In this document: piece by piece, positions 53,093-61,787 of the stretch
How positions within the stretch are numbered: position 1 is the first letter of the stretch
Layout: each line of letters starts with the position of its first letter
Assembly: GCF_001685395.1 (NCBI RefSeq)
Contig: NZ_CP014167.1
Coordinates: 3,167,501 to 3,231,500, forward strand
DNA from: Paenibacillus yonginensis
GTDB lineage: Bacteria > Bacillota > Bacilli > Paenibacillales > Paenibacillaceae
Direction of reading: 5' to 3'
Length of the DNA stretch: 64,000 nucleotides
Position numbers and translations under genes: made by a program
The notes under the pieces: generated by a model
The model's database searches: none
Told to the model about the DNA's origin: nothing
What the model saw: the letters and a program-made list of their open reading frames with translations, nothing else

Positions 53093-54427
53093 TTATTGAA
53101 GGGCGCTCTCAATTGCTTTCTTCATGTTGGCCCAACCGTCTGCCGGAGAAATTTCCCCTTTAACGACTTTGTTAAAAGCTTCGGTTCCGATAATGGTTTG
53201 CAGATCGTTGTATTTCGCGTTATCCATCGGCGGAACCGCGTTTGGCACATTTTCCGCATAAGGCTTCAATTCCGGCTGTTTATCCAGGATGGCTTTAAAG
53301 GAATCGTTTGTTGTCAAATCATCGCGTGCCGGCGGCAGGTTGGTCTGCTCAAACCATTTCGCATCGTTGGCTGCGTCGGCATATACCCATTTAATAAAGT
53401 CGATCGCGGCCGCCTGCTGTTCTTTTGTTGCGGAGGCGTAAACGACCAAACCTTTGGTATCGGCAAACGTCTTGCTGTCTTTAGGATCCATGCCGTCCGG
53501 AACCGGAGGCATCGACAAAGTAAAGTTCTCGCCATATTTCAGGTTCGGGTATTTTTCTTTCCAGGTTGTAAAAGTCCAAGGACCAACGTCTGTGAAGACG
53601 CCTACGCCGTTCTCAAACGGATCGGTCACCTGACGGGCCAGCAGTCCACTTTCTTTGCGCAGATTGTCTACGAAAGTAAGCACTTCTTCGCCGGCTTTCT
53701 GGTCGCCGGTAAACTGGCTGCCTTCAATAAACTTATTGCCGCCGGAAGCCGCATCATACAGCATGTAGAAGTCGAACCAGCGTTTCCAGGCGGTAGGGTC
53801 GGCCAGATCGGCTTTGGCCCACAGATATTTTTTGTCGCCGTATTTGTCTTTCAGCTTCTTCGTCAGCTCGACGATTTCGCTGTAGGTCTGCGGTGGTTCG
53901 TTGTAGCCAAGCTCTTTCAGCACATCAAGTCTCCAGCCGAACAGCATGGCGTTGGAGTAAATCGGCAGCACATATTGATGACCGTCGGCGAACTTCCAAG
54001 GCTCAATCGTGCTTGACATGTTGCGTTCTTTAATGATGTCCTGGAAGCCGTCCAGCGTATCGAGCGGGACCAGCGCTTTGCTGTCTGCAAGCTGGGCGCC
54101 AAAGCCGCGGTTGATATTCTCCGACATGGTCGGTGCGCTCTTGGCCGCGATGGCTGATTGAATGCTGGCTTCGGATGTAGGCGATTCCTTGATCGCACTC
54201 ACATTTATTTTCACATTAGAATGTTCCGATTCATAAGCTTTGGCCATTTCCTGCCAATAAGCCTGTTGGGTAGGGTTCGGTGCAGCCCAGAATTCGATGG
54301 TAGTTACCCCGCCGGAGCTTCCTCCGCTTCCGCTGTTTCCCGTGGAGCTTTGGCCGGTCGAGCAGGCGGATAACATCGTGGTGGCAAGTGCAGCGGTGAG
54401 CAGTACACCAAGTGATTTTTTAATCAT
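53093..54427 (-). CDS. Extracellular sugar-binding lipoprotein (family 1 SBP)
   Basis: A 444-residue lipoprotein. The signal peptide ends LSAC with Cys near residue 22, then a Gly/Ser linker and the family 1 binding fold (TTIEFWAAPNPTQQAYWQEM, GVGVFTDVGPWTFTTWK). First gene of the mannoside importer operon, behind a sigma-A promoter with a LacI-type operator. Its ligand is probably a manno-oligosaccharide, based on the downstream GH130. Confidence 0.92.
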   Translation of the reverse strand: MIKKSLGVLLTAALATTMLSACSTGQSSTGNSGSGGSSGGVTTIEFWAAPNPTQQAYWQEMAKAYESEHSNVKINVSAIKESPTSEASIQSAIAAKSAPTMSENINRGFGAQLADSKALVPLDTLDGFQDIIKERNMSSTIEPWKFADGHQYVLPIYSNAMLFGWRLDVLKELGYNEPPQTYSEIVELTKKLKDKYGDKKYLWAKADLADPTAWKRWFDFYMLYDAASGGNKFIEGSQFTGDQKAGEEVLTFVDNLRKESGLLARQVTDPFENGVGVFTDVGPWTFTTWKEKYPNLKYGENFTLSMPPVPDGMDPKDSKTFADTKGLVVYASATKEQQAAAIDFIKWVYADAANDAKWFEQTNLPPARDDLTTNDSFKAILDKQPELKPYAENVPNAVPPMDNAKYNDLQTIIGTEAFNKVVKGEISPADGWANMKKAIESALQ

Positions 54428-54512
54428 TTGAACATGACCCCCATAATTAAGTAATTTGATTTAGAAAAAAATCAGGTTATTAACATTACAAAATGGTTGT
54501 TTTTTTAAAATG

Positions 54513-54559
54513 TAAGCGCTTATGTCATTTATTATCACCTTTTGTCATCTCGATGTCAA
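54513..54559 (-). promoter_or_regulatory. Promoter and LacI-type operator of the mannoside operon
   Basis: Minus strand TTGACA (54554-54559), 17-bp spacer, GATAAT (54531-54536). The palindrome TAAGCGCTTA (54513-54522) lies just at the expected start point, typical for LacI/CcpA-type repressors. It is the best target for the divergent LacI protein, though a CcpA site with mismatches is possible. Confidence 0.82.
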
Positions 54560-54601
54560 GCAAATATCTACAATTTTACTTTTATAAAGATTACAACTAG
54601 G

Positions 54602-54630
54602 TTTACAAAATAATATTGTAACGTTACAAT
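54602..54630 (+). promoter_or_regulatory. Promoter and operator of the lacI-type gene
   Basis: TTTACA (54602-54607), 17-bp spacer, TACAAT (54625-54630). The perfect 16-bp palindrome ATTGTAACGTTACAAT (54615-54630) covers the -10, suggesting autoregulation by a LacI-family protein. Confidence 0.78.
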
Positions 54631-54777
54631 TAGAACAAGAACGATTAATCCTTTTCCCAGAGCTGAGTCCCTGCCGGAGAATGCTTGACAGCCGTCCCCG
54701 GAACTGGAAAAATGAAAACGAATGCATAACCGGTATCAAGACCTTTCGGTTGGTGCTGGACGGAGGTTGAAACCATT

Positions 54778-55863
54778 TTGAAACATAAAGTCACGATGCA
54801 GGATATCGCAGATCATCTTAATATATCCAAGAACTCAGTATCTCAAGCGCTGACAGGCAAAGACGGGGTCAGCGAAGCAACCCGGGCTCTGGTTAAGGAG
54901 ACCGCCGAGCTTCTGGGGTATGTCTATGGAAGAAGCCGCAAAGGGCAGCAGAACGAAGCTCCAGCTTCTCCTGCTCCTTCCGCTTCCGGGGTTCCTTTGG
55001 CTGGCTCGGTGCTGCCGGAAGGCGGCACCATTGCCCTGATTGCTTCGGATTATGCTTTTTCGAGAAAAACGTTTTTTGGCGACATTTATTTAAGTGTAGA
55101 TAAGGAACTGAAGAAATACGGCTGCGAGCTGGTGATCCAGTCCATCAGTCCTGAGGATACGGAGACGCTTCGCCTGCCCGCCTTCCTGGAGAACCGTTCG
55201 GTAGACGGCATTCTGATCCTGAGCCATATCACCACACCTTATGTACAAGCCGTGCTGGATACCGGCATTCCTACCGTTCTGATCGACCATCATCATCCTT
55301 CGCTGGAAGCCGACAGCATCTTGACCAACAATCGGTTCAGCGCTTATGAAGGGGTACGGCATCTGATTGAGCTGGGCCACAGGGACATCGGATTTATGGG
55401 GGATATCGACTATTCTCCCAGTCATTATGAACGGCTTGAAGGCATGCGTCTCGCCGCCTTTGAAGCCGGCATCAAACTTCGCGAAGACTGGCTGATTCAG
55501 GATGCCGTCGAGGACAGCAGCTATGTACATGGAACAATCGCCGAAATGAAGGAACGGCCGACCGCCTGGTTCTGCGTCAACGACGGCTTTGGTTTTATGA
55601 TTACGTCTGCCCTGCAGCATCTGGGCATTAAGGTTCCGGAGGAGGTGTCGGTCGTCAGCTTCGACAACGGTTATCTGTCGCAGGTATGCACCCCCTCAAC
55701 CACCACCCTGGATGTGAACCGAAGTTTGTTCGCCAGCTATGCGCTTAAGCAGCTGTTCAGCCGGCTTGAGAATCCGCAGCAGCCTTATACGGAAATTCTG
55801 CTGCCGACGCAGCTGCTGATCCGGGAGTCAACAGCTCCGCCTCCTGAGAAACCGTCTGAATAA
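54778..55863 (+). CDS. LacI family transcriptional regulator
   Basis: A 361-residue regulator. The N-terminal helix-turn-helix and hinge (VTMQDIADHLNISKNSVSQAL, residues 5-25) is followed by an unusual Ala/Pro/Ser-rich insert (residues 61-80) and a periplasmic-binding-like sugar domain. TTG start at 54778, 11 bases after GGAGG. Divergent from the mannoside importer operon, it most likely represses that operon and itself. Confidence 0.9.
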   Translation: MKHKVTMQDIADHLNISKNSVSQALTGKDGVSEATRALVKETAELLGYVYGRSRKGQQNEAPASPAPSASGVPLAGSVLPEGGTIALIASDYAFSRKTFFGDIYLSVDKELKKYGCELVIQSISPEDTETLRLPAFLENRSVDGILILSHITTPYVQAVLDTGIPTVLIDHHHPSLEADSILTNNRFSAYEGVRHLIELGHRDIGFMGDIDYSPSHYERLEGMRLAAFEAGIKLREDWLIQDAVEDSSYVHGTIAEMKERPTAWFCVNDGFGFMITSALQHLGIKVPEEVSVVSFDNGYLSQVCTPSTTTLDVNRSLFASYALKQLFSRLENPQQPYTEILLPTQLLIRESTAPPPEKPSE

Positions 55864-55889
55864 ATACAGTTAATCTTGTCTAACCATAA

Positions 55890-55919
55890 GAAGGCCTTCC
55901 GTTATTCGGAAGGCCTTTA
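55890..55919 (+). terminator. Terminator of the lacI-type gene
   Basis: Perfect 11-bp stem AAGGCCTTCCG/CGGAAGGCCTT with a TTATT loop and T-rich tail. Confidence 0.92.
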
Positions 55920-56081
55920 TCTATTATGTCTCATTGGCTTTTCTTTGGCTCTGGTCTTCAAACGACTAGGGCTAATTTTATCTTATTTTTTTTATAAAAA
56001 TCTTTACTTTTCAATCCCTTTGTTTTATCCTAAATAACGGACTGGTTCAAACATCCTACGTTTAATAAGGAGTTTTGTTTT

Positions 56082-56753
56082 ATGATCAATAAACTGCGTC
56101 GGACTTCGTTATCGGGGCAAGCGTACGCCGAAATGGAGAACATGATTTCCTCCGGCACCTGGCAGCTGGGACAGCGGATTCCAAGCGAAACCGAACTGAT
56201 GGAGAAGCTGGGCGTCAGCCGCAACACACTGCGGGAAGCCATCCGTGCTCTCGTACATGTGGGACTACTGGATACCCGGCAGGGGGACGGTACGTTTGTG
56301 ATAGCTACAAGCGAGCTGGATGCCATTGTGCAAAAAAGAGTTCACCGTTCCACCCTGCTCGAAACGCTTGAGGTCAGGCATGCCCTGGACCGGCAAGCGG
56401 TTCTGCTGGCCTGCGTTAACCGGACGGATGAAGACCTTGAAGAAATCAAAAAGTATGCCCAGCTGTGTGTAACGGCCCACCAGCATCAAATTCTGGAACA
56501 ATTTGTTCAGGCAGACTGGAAACTTCATCAGGCAATTGTAACGGCCTCCCATAACGTCCTGTTGACCGATATCTATCTGAGCCTTTTTGCCGAGATCCTA
56601 ACCTCTATTGCCCAAACGACCGAATGGGGAGAATCCTCCCAAATCGGACATCTGGTGCTCGTCGAAGCCATTGAAGAACGCAATGCGGACAAAGCGGCTT
56701 TGGAAGTCGACCGCTATATCGCCTTTTTCAAGGAAAAGACTTTAATCTCATAG
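56082..56753 (+). CDS. GntR/FadR family regulator (FCD domain)
   Basis: A 223-residue regulator. Winged helix in RIPSETELMEKLGVSRNTLR then EAIRALVHVGLLDTRQGDGTFV; C-terminal all-helical FCD ligand domain with metal-binding type His residues (LHQAIVTASHN, IGHLVLVEAI). ATG 56082 follows AAGGAG. It lies 50 bases before a CynX-type MFS gene and probably controls it. Confidence 0.9.
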   Translation: MINKLRRTSLSGQAYAEMENMISSGTWQLGQRIPSETELMEKLGVSRNTLREAIRALVHVGLLDTRQGDGTFVIATSELDAIVQKRVHRSTLLETLEVRHALDRQAVLLACVNRTDEDLEEIKKYAQLCVTAHQHQILEQFVQADWKLHQAIVTASHNVLLTDIYLSLFAEILTSIAQTTEWGESSQIGHLVLVEAIEERNADKAALEVDRYIAFFKEKTLIS

Positions 56754-56803
56754 AGATTCCATCTATTAATATACAAATTAAAGAGAAATGGAGAACCATA
56801 CTT

Positions 56804-58225
56804 ATGGAAGAAATAGATATGACCCCTCAAACCCGCAAACAGGCTGAGCGCCGGTCACAGACCGGCAACGCTTCGCTTCAGCCATCCAGAAGCCTCTTAT
56901 CCGAGCTGGAGGCCGAGCAAAATGACGTAAAAAGAAGCGTGGCGCTGCTGCTGGTCGGCATCATTCTTATCGCTGCCAACCTGCGAACGCCTCTTACTTC
57001 CGTTAGTCCTCTGCTGGATTTAATTCGTTTGGATATCCCGATTTCAGGCACGCTGGCCGGATTCCTGACCACGCTGCCGCTGCTCGCTTTTGCGGGATTA
57101 TCCCCTTTCGTCCCCAAGCTGGCCCGGCAATTCGGCATTGAACATACCTTGTTCGCCGCCTTGATCGTGCTGCTGGCGGGCAGCTTGATCCGCCAAGGCG
57201 GAAACGAAGCCTCGCTGCTGCTGGGTACCGTCGTTACCGGGCTTGGCATCGCTGTCGGCAACGTTATGCTTCCCGCGCTGATCAAGAAGGAATTTCCGCA
57301 TCGCCTTGGCATTATGACCGGCGTTTATTCCATCTCGATGAACGTATTCGCTGCTATGGCATCTGCCGTCAGCGTGCCGATCGCCCGCAGCACCTCACTC
57401 GCCTGGAGAGGCACCCTGCTGACGATTACGCTGATTGCGCTGGTGTCCATTTTGTTCTGGCTGCCGCAGCTTAGACATAATGCGAAACCGGGCAAAAATA
57501 AAGCGGCCGCCGTACAGGTCTCGGCTGCCCGTACAGGAAACGGCGATTCTGCCCGGCCTGTGAGCAGTTCCGGCACAGCTACAGCAGCGCCTGCTTCTGC
57601 GAAGCCGGCTTTAGGCGCTGGCGGTTCCAGGAACCCACGCAGCGTTTGGCGTTCCGGACTGGCCTGGAACATCACGTTATATATGGGACTGCAATCTCTG
57701 ATCTTCTATGTATTTGTCGCCTGGCTGCCGGACATGCTGCTGAGCCAAGGCTTATCCCACGAACAAAGCGGTTTTATGTTGTCCCTGCTGCAAATCGGTC
57801 TTATTCCGTTCACATTTATCATTCCGATTATTGCCGCCCGGAGGAGCAGTCAGCTGGGATTAATGGTTGGAACTGGCTGCTTCTATTTCCTCGGCTTCGC
57901 CGGCATTCTGCTTTCGCACGGAAATATGGGCATCCTTTCGTTATCCGTCCTTCTGCTCGGCGTAGCCGGAGGTACATCGTTCAGCCTGGCGATGATGTTC
58001 TTCAGCCTGCGGGCACGCACAGCACAGGAAGCCTCCGAAATTTCCGGCATGGCGCAGTCGATCGGTTATCTGCTGGCGGCAACCGGACCTTTCCTGTTCG
58101 GCGCTATCCATGATGCGGCGAATTCCTGGAACATGCCGATGCTGCTGCTGTTCGCCGCGGCGGCCGTGCTGATCCTGGTTGGGATCGCACCGTCTAAAGG
58201 AAAAAGTTATGTGTTTCCCGAATAA
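56804..58225 (+). CDS. MFS transporter, CynX/NimT (YycB-like) family
   Basis: A 473-residue permease with about 12 helices. The start AANLRTPLTSVSPLLDLIRL (near residue 55) and the later block LQSLIFYVFVAWLPDMLLSQG are characteristic of the CynX/NimT group that moves cyanate, 2-nitroimidazole or similar small molecules. A long Ala/Ser-rich cytoplasmic loop (about residues 225-280) splits the two halves. Co-directional with the GntR/FCD gene, its probable regulator. The substrate is unknown. Confidence 0.88.
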   Translation: MEEIDMTPQTRKQAERRSQTGNASLQPSRSLLSELEAEQNDVKRSVALLLVGIILIAANLRTPLTSVSPLLDLIRLDIPISGTLAGFLTTLPLLAFAGLSPFVPKLARQFGIEHTLFAALIVLLAGSLIRQGGNEASLLLGTVVTGLGIAVGNVMLPALIKKEFPHRLGIMTGVYSISMNVFAAMASAVSVPIARSTSLAWRGTLLTITLIALVSILFWLPQLRHNAKPGKNKAAAVQVSAARTGNGDSARPVSSSGTATAAPASAKPALGAGGSRNPRSVWRSGLAWNITLYMGLQSLIFYVFVAWLPDMLLSQGLSHEQSGFMLSLLQIGLIPFTFIIPIIAARRSSQLGLMVGTGCFYFLGFAGILLSHGNMGILSLSVLLLGVAGGTSFSLAMMFFSLRARTAQEASEISGMAQSIGYLLAATGPFLFGAIHDAANSWNMPMLLLFAAAAVLILVGIAPSKGKSYVFPE

Positions 58226-58295
58226 TTAGATTATTAATAGATTAGATCATTAATAAATTAGATCAACCCATTAACAGATTATTAGTATGGATTTA
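58226..58295. repeat. AT-rich short direct repeats
   Basis: The stretch after the MFS stop repeats variants of ATTAGATCATTAATA three times. It is the only low-complexity intergenic DNA here; a slippage product is likely. Confidence 0.55.
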
Positions 58296-58326
58296 AGGAA
58301 TCCGCTAGAGGAGGAGTCTTATCTTT

Positions 58327-58869
58327 ATGGCCTTTGAAGATATTCGTATCCTGCCGATGGATCACAGTACTGCCCACGATCTAAATGCGGCCAACGACCC
58401 CTTCCCTGCACCCGGAAAACTCGTTCCCGCTTTTCAGAATCAGGAATGGACCTTTGAAGAAATCCTGTTTAAACATCCCTACGAAATCAAATTTCCGGAT
58501 GATAAACTCGACGTCGACGCCTATATCGGCAAACCTGATAAAATCATCTATTTGGCTTACGATCAGGACAAATGCGTCGGACAAATCCGGCTGGTTAAGG
58601 ATTGGAACCGTATGGCCTACGTGGAAAATATTGCGGTCAAGCAGAGTCACCGGGCTAGAGGAATCGGCAAAATGCTGTTCGCAGCCGGCGAGAAATGGGC
58701 TCTGGATCAAGGACTGCGCGGGCTTATGCTGGAGGCGCAGGACGATAACCTCGCAGCCTGCCGTTTCTATTTGAAGCAGGGGATGCAGCTCGGCGGGGTA
58801 GATACGTTGAAGCAGACCTTTAATCCAAACATTGAAACAACGCTGTATTTCTATAAAAAGCTGGATTAG
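58327..58869 (+). CDS. GNAT acetyltransferase, streptothricin-acetyltransferase (SatA)-like
   Basis: A 180-residue GNAT. Blocks closely follow SatA/Sat4 proteins: PDKIIYLAYDQDKCVGQIRL, DWNRMAYVENIAV, the acetyl-CoA motif RARGIGKMLF, GLRGLMLEAQDDNLAACRFY and GGVDTL. SatA-type enzymes acetylate the beta-lysine of streptothricin. Drug acetylation here is inferred from similarity. ATG 58327 follows GAGGAGG. Confidence 0.82.
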   Translation: MAFEDIRILPMDHSTAHDLNAANDPFPAPGKLVPAFQNQEWTFEEILFKHPYEIKFPDDKLDVDAYIGKPDKIIYLAYDQDKCVGQIRLVKDWNRMAYVENIAVKQSHRARGIGKMLFAAGEKWALDQGLRGLMLEAQDDNLAACRFYLKQGMQLGGVDTLKQTFNPNIETTLYFYKKLD

Positions 58870-58912
58870 CTCCCCACACTAAAAGGGGCTCCGTCCTCCA
58901 CTGTAAAGAATC

Positions 58913-58960
58913 AAAAAGCTGGCCCCCGGCACACTGCCGGGCGGCCAGCTTTTTCTTTTT
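58913..58960. terminator. Bidirectional terminator
   Basis: Long stem AAAAAGCTGGCC with GGCCAGCTTTTT, inner CCCGGC/GCCGGG, and a T-rich tail; between the convergent GNAT and GH2 genes. Confidence 0.93.
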
Positions 58961-58979
58961 TTTCATCAAACAAACGATC

Positions 58980-60758
58980 TTAACCCAAATTAATCTCCCG
59001 AACCTTCTCCAGGGGAACCTTTGGCTTTCGGTCTTCGGTCAGCAGGCCGTTCACCTCGTGCTGCACGTCCGTAATCTGCGTATAACAGTATCCGGCTATA
59101 TACGGAATCGACTTAATCGCGCCGGTAATACTGGCGAACCGCTCCAGGAAAGCCTCCTCGCTGTCTACCTGGTTGCCGTACCCCCATCCCTGCTCGCTTT
59201 TGAAGGCAATGCCGCCAAATTCACTGATGATAATCGGCTGGCCTTTATAGCCATATCCTTCTGCAAACGGGAATTTCCATTCATTGTAGGTACCGGTGCC
59301 GCCGGTAATCAAACTCTTATCCTTGTAGGTTTCATAAAAAGCTTCGCCCCGCTCCACATAATCGTGCAGGGTTAATATATCAGAGACCGTATGCTCCCAG
59401 CCGTCATTCGTAATCACCGGACGATAAGGGTCGATGGATTTGGTCAAATGATAAATGCCTTCCGTAAACTTCTGCTGGCGGACGTCATGGAGAATGTTTT
59501 GAATGCCCCACGATTCATTAAAGGGCACCCAGGTGATGATGCAGGGATGATTATACTGCTGCTGCACAACCTCCACCCATTCCCTCGAAAAACGCTCCAC
59601 CGCTTCGTCGTTAAACTCATATGCGGCCGCCATTTCCGACCAGACCAGCAGCCCTTTGACATCGCACCAGTACAGGAAGCGGGCGTCTTCGATTTTCATA
59701 TGCTTGCGCAGGCCGTTGTAGCCCATCTCCGCAATGGCTTCAATATCTTTGACCAGCGCTTCTTCGGATGGAGGCGTGAGATGGCTGTCCGGCCAATAGC
59801 CCTGATCCAGAATCAGCCTTTGATAAAGAGGCAGGTTGTTCAACAGAACTTGTCCGTCTTTGATGGAAATTTTGCGCATGCCGAAATAAGAGCCTACCCG
59901 GTCGACTTCCTGATCGCCCTCGTACAGCACAAACTCCACGTCGAACAGATTCGGGTTGCCCGGCGACCACAGGTTCTGCAGCCAAGGCCCGTTGATGCCG
60001 TTCATCATGCTGGTTTCCACCGTCAGCCAAGCCCGGTCCACTGAAAGGCCTAGCTTGCGAATCGGCTCGCCTTTAAATGTAATTTCCGCCTCCAGCCTGA
60101 GATTTGGTTTGGTTTCTGCTCCATGCAGGCGGAAATCAAACCGGACCATTTGACGGTCGATGTCCGGCGTGATTTTTACCGAATCCAGACGGGTTTCGCT
60201 GACATGTTCGAGCCAGACGGCCTTCCAGATGCCCGTGGTCTGTACATAAAAGCCATCGTGATTGCGGCCGGCCCACCGCTGTTTGCCCCGGGGCTGCAGG
60301 CAGCTGTCGCTGTCTTCAACCTTCAGCACAATTTCATTGCCCGCGCCCGGCTGGAGCAGATCGGTAATATCAAACGAAAACCGGGCGTACGCCCCCTCAT
60401 GCTGACCGGCCCAACCGCCGTTTACCCAGCAGGTGGCTTTGTAGTCCACACCTTCAAAATGCAGGATCGTCCGCTTGCCCTCCGCCTCCGGCGGAAGGGT
60501 GAATGTCCGGCGGTACCATACCTGCGGATGGAATTTCTCCTCGCCGATCCCGCTCGCTTTGGTTTCATAAGTGAACGGAACGTGAATGGTTTGTCCAATC
60601 GGAAAATGTTCAACCCACCGCTGCGCATCCCCGGTTTGCTTGTCGTCAAAGCTGAAATCCCACTCCCCGTTTAAATCTATCCACTGACTGCGGACAAACT
60701 GGGGTCTCGGGTAGTTCTCTTTATAAAACTTAGTAGCTGATGTAAGTGTAGCAACCAT
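58980..60758 (-). CDS. Glycoside hydrolase family 2 protein (copy 1)
   Basis: Cytosolic GH2 enzyme of 592 residues, no signal peptide. Sugar-binding jelly roll (about 15-185), immunoglobulin-like domain (about 190-300), then TIM barrel. The acid/base Glu is E415 in WVPFNESWG and the nucleophile Glu E513 in IISEFGG. Short form as in beta-glucuronidase or mannosidase-like GH2; specificity unclear. It is highly similar to the 61788-63578 gene, from which it is separated by an IS200-type element. Own promoter at 60859-60887. Confidence 0.92.
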   Translation of the reverse strand: MVATLTSATKFYKENYPRPQFVRSQWIDLNGEWDFSFDDKQTGDAQRWVEHFPIGQTIHVPFTYETKASGIGEEKFHPQVWYRRTFTLPPEAEGKRTILHFEGVDYKATCWVNGGWAGQHEGAYARFSFDITDLLQPGAGNEIVLKVEDSDSCLQPRGKQRWAGRNHDGFYVQTTGIWKAVWLEHVSETRLDSVKITPDIDRQMVRFDFRLHGAETKPNLRLEAEITFKGEPIRKLGLSVDRAWLTVETSMMNGINGPWLQNLWSPGNPNLFDVEFVLYEGDQEVDRVGSYFGMRKISIKDGQVLLNNLPLYQRLILDQGYWPDSHLTPPSEEALVKDIEAIAEMGYNGLRKHMKIEDARFLYWCDVKGLLVWSEMAAAYEFNDEAVERFSREWVEVVQQQYNHPCIITWVPFNESWGIQNILHDVRQQKFTEGIYHLTKSIDPYRPVITNDGWEHTVSDILTLHDYVERGEAFYETYKDKSLITGGTGTYNEWKFPFAEGYGYKGQPIIISEFGGIAFKSEQGWGYGNQVDSEEAFLERFASITGAIKSIPYIAGYCYTQITDVQHEVNGLLTEDRKPKVPLEKVREINLG

Positions 60759-60858
60759 GATGAACCTGTCCTCTCCATTTCTTGTTAAACCTTTAATGTT
60801 TTTCTTTTTTAGAATCTTTTTTCGCCATTCATTACATATATTTCATTTGTTTCTGGCG

Positions 60859-60887
60859 ATTATATAGCCAATTTCAGCAATAGTCAA
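60859..60887 (-). promoter_or_regulatory. Sigma-A promoter of GH2 copy 1
   Basis: Minus strand TTGACT (60882-60887), 17-bp spacer, TATAAT (60859-60864), about 95 bases before the start codon and outside the insertion element, so the IS has not separated this gene from its promoter. Confidence 0.82.
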
Positions 60888-61061
60888 CGTTATAAACCAA
60901 TAGTTTGGAATAAATATAAAATCAGAACCACCCGTCCAACGGGTGGTTTGCACTAGGGGTATAACCCCTTGTTGCCAAACTGCGCCTAAAGACGCTAGCC
61001 TGACCACAAAGCGTTCAGGCTCAGTGTTATTTGTCTCTTTCACTTACCAGTTAAACTGGTT

Positions 61062-61535
61062 TTACTTTTTCTTGCTCTTGTTGCTGCTGAATGGATCTTC
61101 ATACTCTTTTACACTCAGCTTATCCACTGCCTGGTCATGTGCCTCTTGCTCTCGAATGTATTTGGCGACGGTGGCTTCATTTAGCCCCACTGTACTTACG
61201 TAGTAGCCTTCCGCCCAGAATTTACGATTCCCATACTTATACTTCAAATTGGCATGCTTCTCAAAGATCATGAGTGCGCTTTTCCCTTTTAAATAGCCCA
61301 TAAAGGAAGACACAGATATTTTCGGTGGAATCGCCACCAGCATGTGCACATGATCCGGCATCATATGTCCTTCTAATATCTCGACTCCCTTGTATTTACA
61401 TAGACGCTTCATGATTTCAATTAGATCTCGTCTCACTTGATTGTAGATCTCTTTACGTCTATACTTCGGGGTGAACACAATGTGATACTTACACATCCAC
61501 TTTGTGTGCGCTAAACTAAAGTTTTTATTTGCCAT
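61062..61535 (-). CDS. tnpA: IS200-type Y1 transposase TnpA
   Basis: HUH single-strand transposase, 157 residues. N-terminal KYHIVFTPKYRRKEI, HUH motif in MMPDHVHMLVAIPP, and the catalytic Tyr in the EGYYVSTVG block near residue 113. Length and all motifs look intact, so the element may be active. The ribosome site AAAGGAT is buried in a hairpin (61537-61592). Confidence 0.94.
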   Translation of the reverse strand: MANKNFSLAHTKWMCKYHIVFTPKYRRKEIYNQVRRDLIEIMKRLCKYKGVEILEGHMMPDHVHMLVAIPPKISVSSFMGYLKGKSALMIFEKHANLKYKYGNRKFWAEGYYVSTVGLNEATVAKYIREQEAHDQAVDKLSVKEYEDPFSSNKSKKK

Positions 61536-61536
61536 T

Positions 61537-61592
61537 TAAGACCATCCTTTCGAATTGAGCCTGAACATCTCAATTTTATCGGGATGGTCTTA
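61537..61592 (-). promoter_or_regulatory. RBS-sequestering hairpin upstream of tnpA
   Basis: An 11-bp stem (61537-61547 with 61582-61592) and an inner 7-bp stem (61553-61559 with 61569-61575). The AAAGGATGG ribosome site lies in the 3' arm, directly before ATG 61535, so translation should be low unless the helix opens, as described for IS200. Confidence 0.78.
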
Positions 61593-61680
61593 TTGGTGTA
61601 ACCCTAGATCCCTCCACCCGCATAGCGGGTGGTTTTATATTTCGCGCGTTTCACGCGCTCAACAGGCTGAAGCCTAAAAT

Positions 61681-61727
61681 AAAAAAAGCCATTAATTACA
61701 TGATTCATGTAATTAATGGCTTTTTAA
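61681..61727 (-). terminator. Terminator of GH2 copy 2
   Basis: Very long perfect stem (about 20 bp, AAAAAGCCATTAATTACATG with its complement, 3-base loop) with A and T tracts on both sides, 60 bases after the stop codon. Confidence 0.93.
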
Positions 61728-61787
61728 GTTATACGCAGAGCGCCGCTGCTACCGCTGCCAGCTCTGCTATTTGGGTTACCTCGGATT

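Larger units (their letters stand above)
60910..61645 (-). mobile_element. IS200/IS605-type insertion sequence (tnpA only)
   Basis: A single Y1 transposase gene flanked by subterminal hairpins: ACCACCCGT/ACGGGTGGT at 60930-60952 (right end) and CCACCCGC/GCGGGTGG at about 61614-61634 (left end). No target duplication or terminal inverted repeats, as expected for single-strand transposition. Boundaries are estimates of about 15 bases each way. No TnpB is present. Confidence 0.85.

Noticed and set aside
54511-54525. CcpA CRE at the mannoside promoter
   Set aside because: It misses two consensus positions and forms a symmetric TAAGCGCTTA better suited to a LacI-type operator; left as an alternative only.
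60910-61645. IS605 with TnpB and guide RNA
   Set aside because: Only the Y1 transposase gene fits in the element; no TnpB frame or remnant is present.
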